Positions 45,016 through 56,033 of a DNA stretch of 64,000 nt are shown piece by piece. The position numbers were made by a program, and so were the translations under genes. The DNA comes from Phycisphaera sp. (GTDB lineage Bacteria > Planctomycetota > Phycisphaerae > Phycisphaerales > UBA1924): assembly GCA_003712165.1 (NCBI GenBank), contig RHLH01000001.1, positions 1,178,001 to 1,242,000 of the forward strand, written 5' to 3'. Below the pieces are notes generated by a model. The model worked only from the letters and a program-made list of their open reading frames with translations. It was not told the DNA's origin and did not search any database. Each line of letters begins with the position of its first letter. Position 1 is the stretch's first letter.

Positions 45016-46302
45016 GTGAACGACACCACCAGAATCAACGTGCTGCTCATCGGAGGCGGGGGACGCGAGCACGCGCTCGCCAAAGCCATCGCCGACTCTC
45101 CAAAGCTCGGCAGGCTCCATATCACACACCCGCAGAACCCGGGTTTGGCCAAGCTCGGCACGCCGGTGGATGTGCCCGTCGGCAAAGCCGAAATCTACCG
45201 GCTTACCCAGTACTGCGACAAGCACAAGATCGGCCTCGTAGTCATCGGCCCCGAGAATCCTCTCGCCGAGGGGTTCGCCGACGCACTCGCGGCCAAGGAC
45301 CGACTAGTCTTCGGCCCAAACCAGCAGGCGGCGACCCTCGAAGCCGACAAGGTCTGGGCGAAGCAACTCATGCGCGGCGCCTCGATCCCGACCGCCGAGT
45401 CAAGAGATTTCACGAACCTCGACCGAGCGATCGCGTATGTCGAATCGCGCGAAGAACCGCCCGTGCTCAAAGCAGCGGGCCTCGCGGCGGGCAAGGGCGT
45501 CGTCCTGCCCTCGGCGATGGACGAAGCCGTTGCGTTCCTGACCGATTGCCTCGGGGGCAAGAAGTTCGGCGATGCGGGCCGAAAGGTGCTCATCGAAGAA
45601 CGCCTCTCGGGCCCCGAGGTGTCGGTTCTCTCACTCGTGGACGGCCGAAACATCTACGTCCTCGAAACCGCGCAGGATCACAAGCGCCTCAAAGACAACG
45701 ACGACGGCCCAAACACGGGCGGCATGGGCGCCTTCTCGCCGAGCACGCGGATCGATGACCGGACCATGGACATTGTCCAGCGCGAGATCCTCGTCCCGAC
45801 CATCGATGCGCTCAAAAGAGAGGGTATTGACTACAGGGGGGTGCTCTACGCCGGGCTCATGCTCACGCCAGCCGGCCCGAAAGTGCTCGAGTACAACGTC
45901 AGGTTCGGGGACCCCGAGTGTCAGGCGATCTTCCCACGCCTGAAGTCCGACTTCATCGATATCTGCATCGCGACGTGCACCGGTAAGCTGAGCGACATCG
46001 ACATCGAGTTCGACGAAAGGCCAAGCTGCTGCGTTGTTCTCGCCTCAGACGGCTACCCGGAAAGCCCGAAGAAAGGTGACATCATCTCTGGCATTCCGGA
46101 TGCCGAGGCCATCGACGATGTCGTGGTCTACCACGCAGGCACCGCGCTCGACGAGAAGGGCAACTTTGTCACCAACGGCGGCCGCGTGCTCAGCGTCGTC
46201 GCGGTGGGGGATACTCCGAAGGCCGCCAACACGAAAGCCTACGAAGCGGCGAGCAAGATCAGCTTCGCCGGCATGCAGATGCGCACCGACATCGGCGGCT
46301 AA
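45016..46302 (+). CDS. purD: Phosphoribosylamine-glycine ligase
   Basis: 428 residues: GGGGREHALAKAI at the N-terminus, ATP-grasp regions KAAGLAAGKGVVLP and VLIEERLSGPEVSV, NTGGMGAFSPS and EYNVRFGDPECQ. It makes glycinamide ribonucleotide in purine synthesis. The start is GTG at 45016, five codons before the first beta-strand; no strong ribosome site is visible. It is separated from the tRNA by 78 bp. Confidence 0.93.
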   Translation: MNDTTRINVLLIGGGGREHALAKAIADSPKLGRLHITHPQNPGLAKLGTPVDVPVGKAEIYRLTQYCDKHKIGLVVIGPENPLAEGFADALAAKDRLVFGPNQQAATLEADKVWAKQLMRGASIPTAESRDFTNLDRAIAYVESREEPPVLKAAGLAAGKGVVLPSAMDEAVAFLTDCLGGKKFGDAGRKVLIEERLSGPEVSVLSLVDGRNIYVLETAQDHKRLKDNDDGPNTGGMGAFSPSTRIDDRTMDIVQREILVPTIDALKREGIDYRGVLYAGLMLTPAGPKVLEYNVRFGDPECQAIFPRLKSDFIDICIATCTGKLSDIDIEFDERPSCCVVLASDGYPESPKKGDIISGIPDAEAIDDVVVYHAGTALDEKGNFVTNGGRVLSVVAVGDTPKAANTKAYEAASKISFAGMQMRTDIGG

Positions 46303-46306
46303 CCGC

Positions 46307-47614
46307 TCAGTCCAGTTCCAGACCGAGATCCAAACCACCGGCACCAGCCGAATACCCGCGCCAGACGTGGTCTTTGCCTATCCAGAGAACCCCGCGTTCT
46401 TTGTCGTACGTGATCGCGTACGACCCGAGATCAAGCCCGCCGAATCGTTGTAGGGTGATCTCATGCGTCGGCTCAAACTCCTCGCCCCCGAGCAGGACAG
46501 TATCTGCAAGACGCTCGGTGAGCAGTGTGCTCCATGCATCCGCGTACGCGGCACCCGTGCCTTCCCAACCGCTAGTGCCGCGTGAACTCACCTGCACCGG
46601 CTCACCACCACCAACCGGTGTCACCGAGAAACGCTCGATCTCACTCGCAGGAACACCGAGTAGTCGCTTGCTGATGAACTCGGCAGGGTCGATAGCAAGC
46701 AACTGATCGAGTTCATCGGACACGCTCAGCCGAGTCCGTGCAACCTCTATCCGCTCGTCTCCATTCAGAAGCGAGAGCGACACATCCACCACACGCGAAT
46801 CGGCACCAGAGATCAGTGTGTACTGCCGATCGCCTCTATCTGACTGTCCAGGTTGCGTCATGGTCAGCGTTCGGATCTCCCCCTCAACCTGCGCATCCGT
46901 AAAGGAGTCAGACCTCATACCAATGAGCCCCTCAAGGAGTGCTTGCACCGCACCCTGATCTGCGTGTTCTGCAACCGGATACGTGAGCGACCAGTTCTTG
47001 CCAACGCGCTTGAGCGAGAGCAAGACGAGGTCTGAATGCCCGATTGAAATCGAAGATACGTTCGCGTCGAATCCGGGTAGAAGAGACGGATCCCTCCACA
47101 TCAGCAACGCATCGGCCTTGAGGAAATCGCCGACCTCTCTGCCGACCGCCATCCACCGTTCGCTGCCGTGCACACGAACAGGCAGAAGGCCAGCGAGAGC
47201 TCTTGCCCCGACATCCATCGAGGTGAGCAAATTGCCGTCAACAGATTGGATGTACACCTCCGAGGCAGACGCCAGATCCGCCTCGGGCCCTCGTTGCAGT
47301 TGTGTATTGCTCAGGATCCGAGCGCCCGCATTGCGAGTCGATTCGGATGCGGGCCAAGCTCCACTGCCTCGACCCGCGGGACCGCCCCAACTCACGAGCC
47401 AGCCGTCCCAGGCTCCATCAGCCGAGATCAGCACAAATGAGTCATCCTTCTCTCGCACCTCAATCGCGCCGATCTGGCTGGGAGGCGCATCGACAAGCCG
47501 CCTTACTTCCTGGGCCATTTGATTTGACCCCGCGCCCTTTGGCTGAGTCAGCACGACCGCGCCGATAAGCAGTGCGAGCACCCCGACTAAGATGGCTACA
47601 ACGCGTCCCGACAT
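46307..47614 (-). CDS. DUF4340-type periplasmic protein
   Basis: 435 residues with an N-terminal transmembrane anchor (VVAILVGVLALLIGAVVLTQ) and a repeated beta-rich body (for example IGAIEVREKDDSFVLI, ISIGHSDLVLLSLKRVGKNWSLTYP, EIERFSVTPVGGGEP). The architecture and motifs are those of DUF4340, a family seen with ABC-transporter-like gliding or exopolysaccharide systems. No such partner is beside it. It is convergent with purD and its start overlaps the divergent C26 gene. Confidence 0.7.
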   Translation of the reverse strand: MSGRVVAILVGVLALLIGAVVLTQPKGAGSNQMAQEVRRLVDAPPSQIGAIEVREKDDSFVLISADGAWDGWLVSWGGPAGRGSGAWPASESTRNAGARILSNTQLQRGPEADLASASEVYIQSVDGNLLTSMDVGARALAGLLPVRVHGSERWMAVGREVGDFLKADALLMWRDPSLLPGFDANVSSISIGHSDLVLLSLKRVGKNWSLTYPVAEHADQGAVQALLEGLIGMRSDSFTDAQVEGEIRTLTMTQPGQSDRGDRQYTLISGADSRVVDVSLSLLNGDERIEVARTRLSVSDELDQLLAIDPAEFISKRLLGVPASEIERFSVTPVGGGEPVQVSSRGTSGWEGTGAAYADAWSTLLTERLADTVLLGGEEFEPTHEITLQRFGGLDLGSYAITYDKERGVLWIGKDHVWRGYSAGAGGLDLGLELD

Positions 47615-48359
47615 GCGCGGAGTCTATCACCCGTCGGCGGCGCAGGAGCAGCACATCACGCACCCCCGATCCAACCCGGAACTCTCCTCAGAAGCCAGGC
47701 CGATCGTGGGCATACTCGCCGATGTGCAGACATTCAACAAACGCCCACGCCACGTCATCACCTCGCACTACACCCAACGCGTTGTCGAAGCGGGGGCTAT
47801 CCCCATCGTGCTGCCGCCCGCGATCGACGCTCTGGCAGAGCACGCCGCTCTCTGCGACGCGATTGTCCTTGTCGGAGGCGATGACCCGCGAACCGAGCCC
47901 TTCGGAGAGCCGACGCATCCCGAAGCCAAGCATGTCGATCCGGTGCGACAGGAATACGAAACCGCGCTCATCAAGCATCTTCTTGAGCAAACTCCTGATA
48001 CACCGGTCCTGGGTGTGTGCCTCGGTATGCAGATGATGGCGCTTGTCGCGGGCGGTCATCTCAACCAGCACCTTCCCGAGACGCACGATTCTCACGCAGA
48101 TCACTGGGATCACGATCACGAGATCATCCCGACCGGCGACTCGCCCATCGGGCGAGGCACCGTCCACAGCAACCACAGACAAGCCATCGACGATCCTGGT
48201 TCGATGGCTGTTCTCGCAACCGCACACGACGGCGTCATCGAAGCCGTAGGAGATACCAGCCGCGCGTTCTACGTGGGTGTGCAGTGGCATCCGGAACGCA
48301 CACAAGACGAAGCGCTCGGAGCCAAGCTGTTCCGTGACATGGTCGCCGCGATCAGGTGA
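47592..48359 (+). CDS. Class I glutamine amidotransferase-like peptidase C26 (gamma-glutamyl hydrolase type)
   Basis: 255 residues; the conserved region begins at RPIVGILADVQ (about residue 36). The nucleophile is in GVCLGMQMMAL and the His/Glu pair in GVQWHPERTQD. The family splits gamma-glutamyl amides, as PuuD does in putrescine breakdown. The start may be 47592 or the later ATG at 47613; both overlap the divergent DUF4340 gene. It is convergent with metF, overlapping by 8 bp. Confidence 0.85.
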   Translation: MATTRPDMRGVYHPSAAQEQHITHPRSNPELSSEARPIVGILADVQTFNKRPRHVITSHYTQRVVEAGAIPIVLPPAIDALAEHAALCDAIVLVGGDDPRTEPFGEPTHPEAKHVDPVRQEYETALIKHLLEQTPDTPVLGVCLGMQMMALVAGGHLNQHLPETHDSHADHWDHDHEIIPTGDSPIGRGTVHSNHRQAIDDPGSMAVLATAHDGVIEAVGDTSRAFYVGVQWHPERTQDEALGAKLFRDMVAAIR

Positions 48360-49269
48360 TGAGTTGGGTAGAGCTCTGAACGCCGAGTGATGCATAGATC
48401 TCTCGCGTCGCGCTGGACTTATTCAGCGTGTAGAAATGAATGCCGTCGATACCGTTATCGAGAAGGTCGGCGCACTGCTGGGTCGCCCAGTGGATGCCCA
48501 CGCGTCTGACCGATTCCTCATCGCCGTTGGTCCTATCAAGCGCTCTCAGCAGCTTCGCGGGGAAGTGTGTCCCGAGCGCGAGTTCCGCCATCCTGCGCAT
48601 GCCCGTGATGCTCGTCACGGGCATGATTCCCGCGATGATCGGCACATCGATCCCGGCGTGTCGGCAGCGATCCCGGAAGTCGAGGAACGAGTGGTTGTCG
48701 AAGAACAGCTGCGTGATGATGAAATCCGCGCCCGCGTCAACCTTCGCCCGAAGATGATCCATCTCCTCAAGCCTGTTGGGTGTCCCCGGGTGACCCGCCG
48801 GGAAGCCCGCGACGCCTACACCGAAGCCCTTACCGTTGATGTGCGTGCCGCGGTCGTTGAACCGCTGTATCGCCGCGACGAGCTGCGCAGCGTACCTAAA
48901 CGCATCGTCCTCGAACCGGTGCCCCTGGGCCGATGCAGGAGGGTCGCCCCTGAGCGCAAGAATGTTGCTGATCCCCTGCTCCGCGTACCGCTCGAGAAGC
49001 GATTCGATCTCATCTCTCTGGTGGCACACACAGGTCAGGTGAGGCATCGCGTTGAGCGAAGTCTCCCCCCTGATCCGTCCGACCAGTTCGTTCGTCAATT
49101 CACGAGTCGAACCGCCCGCGCCGTACGTCACGCTCACGAACGAGGGCTGAAGAGGCTCAAGGTCGGTGATCGTCTTGAACAGGTTCGCCGCGCCCTGCTC
49201 GGTTTTGGGCGGGAAGAACTCGAACGAGAACGTCGCCTTGTCACGCTTGAACATGTCCCGCATGTGCAT
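48352..49269 (-). CDS. metF: 5,10-Methylenetetrahydrofolate reductase
   Basis: 305 residues from MHMRDMFKRDK: TFSFEFFPPKTEQG, VTYGAGGSTRE, NILALRGDPPAS (FAD/folate region) and FIITQLFFDN. It reduces methylene-THF to methyl-THF for methionine synthesis. GAGG lies 8 bases before this ATG; an upstream start adds seven residues without a ribosome site. It follows ahcY and the ArsR-methyltransferase regulator on the same strand, forming a methyl-cycle operon. Confidence 0.93.
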   Translation of the reverse strand: MHMRDMFKRDKATFSFEFFPPKTEQGAANLFKTITDLEPLQPSFVSVTYGAGGSTRELTNELVGRIRGETSLNAMPHLTCVCHQRDEIESLLERYAEQGISNILALRGDPPASAQGHRFEDDAFRYAAQLVAAIQRFNDRGTHINGKGFGVGVAGFPAGHPGTPNRLEEMDHLRAKVDAGADFIITQLFFDNHSFLDFRDRCRHAGIDVPIIAGIMPVTSITGMRRMAELALGTHFPAKLLRALDRTNGDEESVRRVGIHWATQQCADLLDNGIDGIHFYTLNKSSATREIYASLGVQSSTQLIT

Positions 49270-49328
49270 GGTCTGATCCTCGCGGTGCAAAGCACTCGGG
49301 GAGATCTCTCCCCCCGAGCGTGAAGTGA

Positions 49329-50822
<1,494 letters not shown>

Positions 50823-50867
50823 GTTCTGTCTCCTTGTGGGGTTCGTGTCAAACCCCTGTTCAATCCG

Positions 50868-51827
50868 CTAATCAATGCGAGCCGAGGCCACGAAAAGCCC
50901 CGGGCCGCGTGAGTCTGTGCTGGTCGGAAGCTCGTGCACACGAACCGTGCCGAACCCCGCACCTCTGAGCTGTTCTGAAATGTCTTCCCTGGAAAACCCG
51001 AGGTGGATGTGCCCCATGGTTCTTCTGTATTCCTCGCGGTCGTGCGCGAGCATGTCAATCACAAGCAGCACGCCGCCGCCGTTCGTTGTCCTCAGGATGC
51101 GACTCGCCTCGCTGAGCACGCCGCTCGGGTCATCGATGTGGTGAACGACCAGCGAGAGCACCGCGGCGTCGACGCTCGCATCCGCGATCGCAATCCCTTC
51201 AAGATCGCTCGCCTCGAATTCAACGTTCTCTACATCGACGAGCCTTGCCTTCGCCGCTTCGAGCATCGCCTCACTCTGGTCCACAGCGATCACCCGGTGT
51301 ACGTGCGGCGCAAGATAACGCGTGACATCTCCTGAGCCACAGCCAAGGTCCGCAACCGTCCACTCCGGGTTGATGAGCGCCAGAAGAGCCGGCGCCGTGA
51401 AACCCTCTCCGAAAAGTGAGTGTCTGATCTCGTTCCACTCACCGGCGACGCGCCCGAAGAAGTCCTTGCTGTCGAGCTTCCGCTCAGTCAGCACGAGCTT
51501 GAGTCTTCGCAAATCGTCGTCGTGGTCTGGCTGGCCTCGAAGCTGATCTCGAACAGCCATCCAGAGCGGCCGGATCTCTGGGCTCAGGTCGTCCAGCAAG
51601 AGTCGGTAAAGCGTCGCGGTCCCGACGGATCGCTTGACGATCAGCCCGACCTCACTGAGTGCTTTGAGATGCCTGCTCGCCGTGCTCTGCGGGATCTGGA
51701 TGATCTTGGCAACTTCACCAACCGAGAGTTCTTCGACCTCAAGCAGCCTCAGCGTCCGCAGCCTGATCGGCTCGGCGAGAGCCGAGAGAGCCTGAGACAC
51801 GGGTTGGAGCACTTGTTTCGTGTTCAT
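50868..51827 (-). CDS. ArsR-family regulator fused to SAM-dependent methyltransferase domain
   Basis: 319 residues. Residues 5-90 form an ArsR winged helix (LSALAEPIRLRTLRLL, SVGEVAKIIQIPQSTASRHLKAL). Residues 135-315 form a class I methyltransferase fold with VADLGCGSGDVTRYLA (SAM site), IAVDQSEAML and LSLVVHHIDDP. Such fusions often sit beside metF, ahcY or metH. The methyltransferase fold may bind SAM or SAH as effector rather than modify a substrate. It heads the operon with ahcY and metF, so I infer it senses methyl-cycle state and controls this operon. Close to the SahR-like group as I remember it. Confidence 0.88.
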   Translation of the reverse strand: MNTKQVLQPVSQALSALAEPIRLRTLRLLEVEELSVGEVAKIIQIPQSTASRHLKALSEVGLIVKRSVGTATLYRLLLDDLSPEIRPLWMAVRDQLRGQPDHDDDLRRLKLVLTERKLDSKDFFGRVAGEWNEIRHSLFGEGFTAPALLALINPEWTVADLGCGSGDVTRYLAPHVHRVIAVDQSEAMLEAAKARLVDVENVEFEASDLEGIAIADASVDAAVLSLVVHHIDDPSGVLSEASRILRTTNGGGVLLVIDMLAHDREEYRRTMGHIHLGFSREDISEQLRGAGFGTVRVHELPTSTDSRGPGLFVASARID

Positions 51828-51833
51828 CCGTTC

Positions 51834-51871
51834 TTCCGGATGAATGGTACAAAGCTTTCCGGAGATGTCAA
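51834..51871 (-). promoter_or_regulatory. Promoter/operator of the ArsR-methyltransferase operon
   Basis: On the minus strand TTGACA (51866-51871) and TACCAT (51844-51849) have a 16-bp spacer. Two copies of TTCCGGA (palindromic core TCCGGA) lie at 51834-51840 and 51857-51863, flanking the -10 box. A regulator bound there would block transcription. The start codon is about 10 bases beyond the expected transcription start. Confidence 0.6.
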
Positions 51872-51916
51872 ATCACCCGGGCCAGTATCGTGTGGATTGG
51901 GTGTGTCAGGGGCGGT

Positions 51917-52585
51917 TCAGCCCCGCTCAGCGGGCGGAATCGAGTACGCAGGTCCGGGAATCTCGCCGAGGGCCCGGATGTCGTCCATCACCTGCTTGTT
52001 CTCTGGATCGATGAACAGAGCCATTCTCAGCCTTTCGAGCTGGCGAGCTTCATCGCCAACGAGCCCGTAGAACTCCGCGAGTTCCAACTGGGGCTGTAGG
52101 TTCATCCCCTGATCCAGCTTCGCCGCAAAGAGGAGCGCCTGCTCGGCTTCGTCAGGATCGCCAACTCTTGCCGCAAACCTGCCAAGCCGAATGTAGTCAT
52201 CGATCTCCTGAGTTTTCTGAGCTTGGCCGCGCAGGAGCCTGAAGAGTTCCTCCTGCTGGCCCATCTCGACCAGCGTGTCCGCGGTGCCCTCGATAAAACG
52301 CTCGTCCTGATCTCTGAGCTCTAGCCCCAGCAGGAACTGCTCACGGGCCAGCGAAGGGCGATTGTCACCGAGATAGGCGGTGGCGAGCTTGTATCGGCCT
52401 TCGGGGTCCAGCGGGCGGCGTTCAACAAACTGCTCGTAGTAACCAGCAGCTTCGGCGTAATTACCCGCTACGAGGGCGTTATCGCCGTAGATACCAAGGG
52501 CATTGGTCGAAGGTCCCGATTCGCAGCCTCCAGCTGCCAGAACCACCGCCAACACTGTCCCGATTGCCAATCCATGTGCACGCAT
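51917..52585 (-). CDS. TPR-repeat lipoprotein
   Basis: 222 residues with a lipoprotein signal (VLAAGGC, Cys about residue 24) followed by helical repeats of TPR character: ALVAGNYAEAAGYYEQFVERRPLDPEGRYKLATAYLGDNRPSLA and later LGRFAARVGDPDEAEQALLFA. It may bind partner proteins at the membrane; no enzymatic domain is seen. Confidence 0.75.
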   Translation of the reverse strand: MRAHGLAIGTVLAVVLAAGGCESGPSTNALGIYGDNALVAGNYAEAAGYYEQFVERRPLDPEGRYKLATAYLGDNRPSLAREQFLLGLELRDQDERFIEGTADTLVEMGQQEELFRLLRGQAQKTQEIDDYIRLGRFAARVGDPDEAEQALLFAAKLDQGMNLQPQLELAEFYGLVGDEARQLERLRMALFIDPENKQVMDDIRALGEIPGPAYSIPPAERG

Positions 52586-52667
52586 CGCCGAACCTCCGTT
52601 CTTCAGGCCAAGCAGTTTAGCGGGTCTTCCCCCTGTCGGTTGCTCTGTTCTTTACCTAGTCTCAAGC

Positions 52668-53030
52668 GTGAAACGAGCAGTCATTCTCAGGCACACGCTC
52701 CCCGACGGCTCCTGGCACTATGACTGGCTTGTGCAGCGCTCGGCCAACCCAGATGATCTTGTGCCCACGTTTCGAACTGATCAAACCAGGCCCGACCAGT
52801 CGGGCTCGTTCGAGGCCGAGCAGATCGGTGACCACCGCGCGCTGTATCTCGACCACGAGGGCGAGGTCTCAGGCGGCCGAGGCGAAGTCGCCAGGATAGT
52901 CACGGGTGAGGTACGCAGCGCGACCTGGGCAGACGACTACATCGGTTTCGAGATCAGGTACCCGGGCGAGGTGATCGTGTACCTGGGTGAGCACCTCGGC
53001 AGCGGCCGGTGGAACTTCACCACCCGATGA
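52668..53030 (+). CDS. Small LigD 3'-phosphoesterase-like protein
   Basis: 120 residues from a GTG at 52668. RAVILRHTLPDGSWHYDWLVQ carries the spaced His and HYD residues of the phosphoesterase domain of LigD-type DNA ligases. YLDHEGEVSGGRGEVARI is the pattern I associate with stand-alone planctomycete forms. LigD phosphoesterases trim 3' DNA or RNA ends, but no ligase or Ku is nearby. A start at 52503 would add a proline-rich, unlikely N-terminus antisense to the neighbouring lipoprotein gene. Confidence 0.6.
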   Translation: MKRAVILRHTLPDGSWHYDWLVQRSANPDDLVPTFRTDQTRPDQSGSFEAEQIGDHRALYLDHEGEVSGGRGEVARIVTGEVRSATWADDYIGFEIRYPGEVIVYLGEHLGSGRWNFTTR

Positions 53031-53067
53031 TGGACCGCTGCATCCCCAAGCGTCGATAAACACGGCG

Positions 53068-54879
53068 ATGTGCGGCATCCTCACAATCATCGGGCAGGAC
53101 CCGGGCAACGATCACGTCGTTCGAATGCGCGACTCCATGACGCACCGGGGGCCTGACGGCGCCGGGCTCTGGCGCGGCACCGGTCTCGTCATGGCGCACA
53201 GAAGACTCGCTGTCATCGATACGTCTGACAAGGGCCTCCAGCCCATGCACTCTGCCGACGGCAGGCACGCCCTCGTCTACAACGGCGAACTCTACAACGA
53301 GCCCCAACTCCGCGAAGCTATCGGGAAAGCCGAGGAGTCCTACCGGTCCCTTTGCGATACCGAAACGCTCATCGAACTCCTCGCGTGCAGCGGCGCGCAA
53401 GCGATAGATGCTCTGCGAGGCATGTTCGCGTTCGTATGGGCGGACCTGACGAACCGTAAGGTGTACGCATGCAGAGATCAGCTCGGCGTGAAACCCCTCT
53501 ACTGGGCGCGCACCGGGCATTCGATCACGATCGCCAGTGAGATCCCCGCGATCCTCGCGCACCCCGAGTTCCTCGTGCAGCCTGACAACGTCGGAATCTC
53601 AGGCTACTTGACGACTGCACGGGTCGAACTCGATGACCGAACGATGTTCGATGGCGTGCGCGTTGTGCGGCCGGGCGAGATTCTCGCGTTCGATCTTGAC
53701 AACCCTCTCGCCCAGCCTGAGCGAAGAACGATCAAGGCTTCTCTGCCCCGATCGCCCGCGACACCACACGAGATCCGTCACGCGATCGAGCAGTCCGTGC
53801 TTGCTCACCTCCGCACCGACGTCCCGATCTGCTCGCTTCTTTCGGGCGGTCTCGACAGCACGATTATCGCGAGTGTCGCAGCACCGGCACTCCCCGGGCT
53901 GCGTACATACTGCGCCGGAGCGGAATCCGAATCAGGCGATCCAAGTTATGCACGAAGCGTCGCCGCGGAGTTTGGCACGCAGCACACCGAAGCGATCGTC
54001 GATCGCGATTGCTTCCTCTCGATGTGGCAGAACTCTGTCGCACTCCAAGGCCTGCCCATGTGCACGCCCAACGAGGTCGCGATCCGGACCATCGCGCGAG
54101 CGCTCCGAAACGATGGCTGTGTGGTCGCGCTCACGGGAGAGGGCGCCGACGAGCTATTCGCCGGGTACGAGATGCCCATGAGGCTCGCAGCCGAGCACGT
54201 ACAAGCGGGGAACAACGAGCCCGGAAAGTTCCAACTGCTCTCGAACGCGTGGATGCCTCCCGAGATGAAGCAGGCCGTTCTGATGCCCGAGTTGTTCCGC
54301 TCGCTCGAAGGCGATGCTGTTCTGTTTGAGACCTTCGAGCGTCTCTACATGAGAGCCGCTGGGGGAACGACGTGCGAACTCGGCGCACATCTCAATTTCC
54401 ACCGCAACGTCAATCTTGTGGGTCTGCTCCGCAGGCTCGACAGCGCGACAATGCTTGAGCGTGTCGAGAGTCGCACACCCTTTGCAGATCGTGAAGTACT
54501 TTCAATCGCGCTCTCGGTTCCTCTGGAGCAGAGTTACGATCCGAGGGCAGAGCCCGTTGCGCTCCGCACGAAGCGCGCCCTGCGCGAGGCGTTCCGAGGG
54601 CGTGTCAGCGATGAGATCATCAGTCGCGAGAAAGCGAGCTTCCCGCTCCCGTTCCAGTCTTGGATCGCGGGCGCGACAGATCTGCTCAAGACTTCAGGCT
54701 TCGCACGTCAGCTCTTCACACCAGCCGCGATCCACACCGTTGCCTCAGACCCGACCGGGCTCTGGAACCTCGCCTGGCCCATGATGAACCTCGCGATCTG
54801 GGGCGACCGGTGGTGGGGCAGCACCAACGCGCAGGTGATGGATGCAAAGCCCAACATTGGGCTCACTTTCGTCAACTAG
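53068..54879 (+). CDS. asnB: Asparagine synthase (glutamine-hydrolysing)
   Basis: 603 residues. The start is fixed by the nucleophilic Cys2 in MCGILTIIG. The glutaminase domain has MTHRGPDGAG, YNGELYN and AYACRDQLGVKPLY. The synthetase domain has LLSGGLDSTIIA and LTGEGADELFAGY. AsnB-type proteins make asparagine; planctomycetes often carry several copies, some tied to exopolysaccharide loci, but this one stands alone. An ATP-grasp-free architecture and complete motifs suggest a functional enzyme. Its stop overlaps the convergent ABC-ATPase gene by 4 bp. Confidence 0.9.
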   Translation: MCGILTIIGQDPGNDHVVRMRDSMTHRGPDGAGLWRGTGLVMAHRRLAVIDTSDKGLQPMHSADGRHALVYNGELYNEPQLREAIGKAEESYRSLCDTETLIELLACSGAQAIDALRGMFAFVWADLTNRKVYACRDQLGVKPLYWARTGHSITIASEIPAILAHPEFLVQPDNVGISGYLTTARVELDDRTMFDGVRVVRPGEILAFDLDNPLAQPERRTIKASLPRSPATPHEIRHAIEQSVLAHLRTDVPICSLLSGGLDSTIIASVAAPALPGLRTYCAGAESESGDPSYARSVAAEFGTQHTEAIVDRDCFLSMWQNSVALQGLPMCTPNEVAIRTIARALRNDGCVVALTGEGADELFAGYEMPMRLAAEHVQAGNNEPGKFQLLSNAWMPPEMKQAVLMPELFRSLEGDAVLFETFERLYMRAAGGTTCELGAHLNFHRNVNLVGLLRRLDSATMLERVESRTPFADREVLSIALSVPLEQSYDPRAEPVALRTKRALREAFRGRVSDEIISREKASFPLPFQSWIAGATDLLKTSGFARQLFTPAAIHTVASDPTGLWNLAWPMMNLAIWGDRWWGSTNAQVMDAKPNIGLTFVN

Positions 54880-55691
54880 CTCACAGCCCGGTCGGTCCTG
54901 GGCACCGAGCTCAAAAGCCTCTTCGTGTACTCATGGCTCGGCTCATACAGGATTTGGTCCCGTTCGCCCGCCTCAACCATCTGACCCTTGTACATCACCG
55001 CGATCCGCTCGCACATGTGTCTGACCACGGCCATGTCATGGCTGATGAACAAGTAGCTCAGGTTGAACTCACTCTGTAGATCCCGTAGCAGATTGATGAT
55101 CTGGCTCTGGATCGAGACATCCAGCGCCGACGTCGGCTCGTCGCACACGATGAACTTGGGCTTGACCGCAAGCGCCCGAGCGATGCCGATGCGTTGCTTC
55201 TGGCCGCCGGAAAACTCGTGCGGGTACCGCTCTGCCGCGGACGCCGGCATGCCGCAGCGTTCCAGCAACTCACAGACCTGCTTGTCGATGTCCCGGCCCT
55301 TGGCCAACCCGTGAACCTGCAGCGGCTCAGCAATGATCTCCCTGATCCGCATCCTCGGGTTAAGCGAGCCTGATGGATCCTGGAAAATGATCTGCATCTC
55401 CTGACGAAGCTTTCGTAGCTCGCCCGTGCCGGCAGCCAGGACGTCAATCCCTTTGTATGTCACGGTCCCCGAAGTCGCAGGGATAAGCCTGAGCATCGCC
55501 CTGCCGATTGTGGTCTTGCCCGAGCCCGATTCACCGACGACACCGAGCGTCTGACCAGGGCCGATATCGAAGCAGACACCATCGACGGCCTTGACCGTTC
55601 TCGAGTCGCCGCCCAGCAGTCCGCCGCCCGTGTGGAAGTGCACTTTCAGGTCGCGGACGCTGATGATCGGTTCGCGGTCGGCTGTCGTCAT
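54876..55691 (-). CDS. Oligopeptide/dipeptide ABC transporter ATP-binding protein (OppF/DppF type)
   Basis: 271 residues with Walker A GESGSGKTT, Q-loop IFQDPSGSLNPR, signature FSGGQKQRIG and Walker B IVCDEPTSALD. The tail MYKGQMVEAGERDQILYEPSHEYTKRLL is typical of the OppF/DppF branch. The start MTTADREP is chosen over an earlier ATG. No permease, solute-binding or second ATPase gene is adjacent, so it is an orphan or pairs with genes elsewhere. Confidence 0.9.
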   Translation of the reverse strand: MTTADREPIISVRDLKVHFHTGGGLLGGDSRTVKAVDGVCFDIGPGQTLGVVGESGSGKTTIGRAMLRLIPATSGTVTYKGIDVLAAGTGELRKLRQEMQIIFQDPSGSLNPRMRIREIIAEPLQVHGLAKGRDIDKQVCELLERCGMPASAAERYPHEFSGGQKQRIGIARALAVKPKFIVCDEPTSALDVSIQSQIINLLRDLQSEFNLSYLFISHDMAVVRHMCERIAVMYKGQMVEAGERDQILYEPSHEYTKRLLSSVPRTDRAVS

Positions 55692-55790
55692 AGGCCCAGT
55701 GTAGAGCAATCGCCCAACACGGGTGGGGGCACGGCGTGCAATCGAGCCTTCTTGACGCCCGCGGGCAGCCGCCTACACTTGCCGTCTACC

Positions 55791-55863
55791 GGGCAGGTAG
55801 CTCAGTTGGTAGAGCACGGCATTGAAAATGCCGGTGTCGGCGGTTCAAGTCCGCCTCTGCCCA
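55791..55863 (+). tRNA. tRNA-Phe (GAA)
   Basis: A complete cloverleaf: acceptor GGGCAGG paired with TCTGCCC, D-arm GCTCAGTTGGTAGAGC, anticodon stem CGGCA/TGCCG around TTGAAAA (anticodon GAA), T-arm GGCGGTTCAAGTCCGCC and discriminator A. CCA is not encoded. Confidence 0.97.
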
Positions 55864-56033
55864 TTCAGTACTTTCTCAGATACTCTCTACAAGCAATCTT
55901 CTCTTTCATAGCCAACTAAGTCATACGTCTTATCACAGTGCCATGGGCAACACGGCGGTTGGGACAACCTGGTCGATACAGGTGCGCTATGTGCTCTTGG
56001 CTTACTCCGAGTTCGCGGAGAGAGGCCAGCCTC

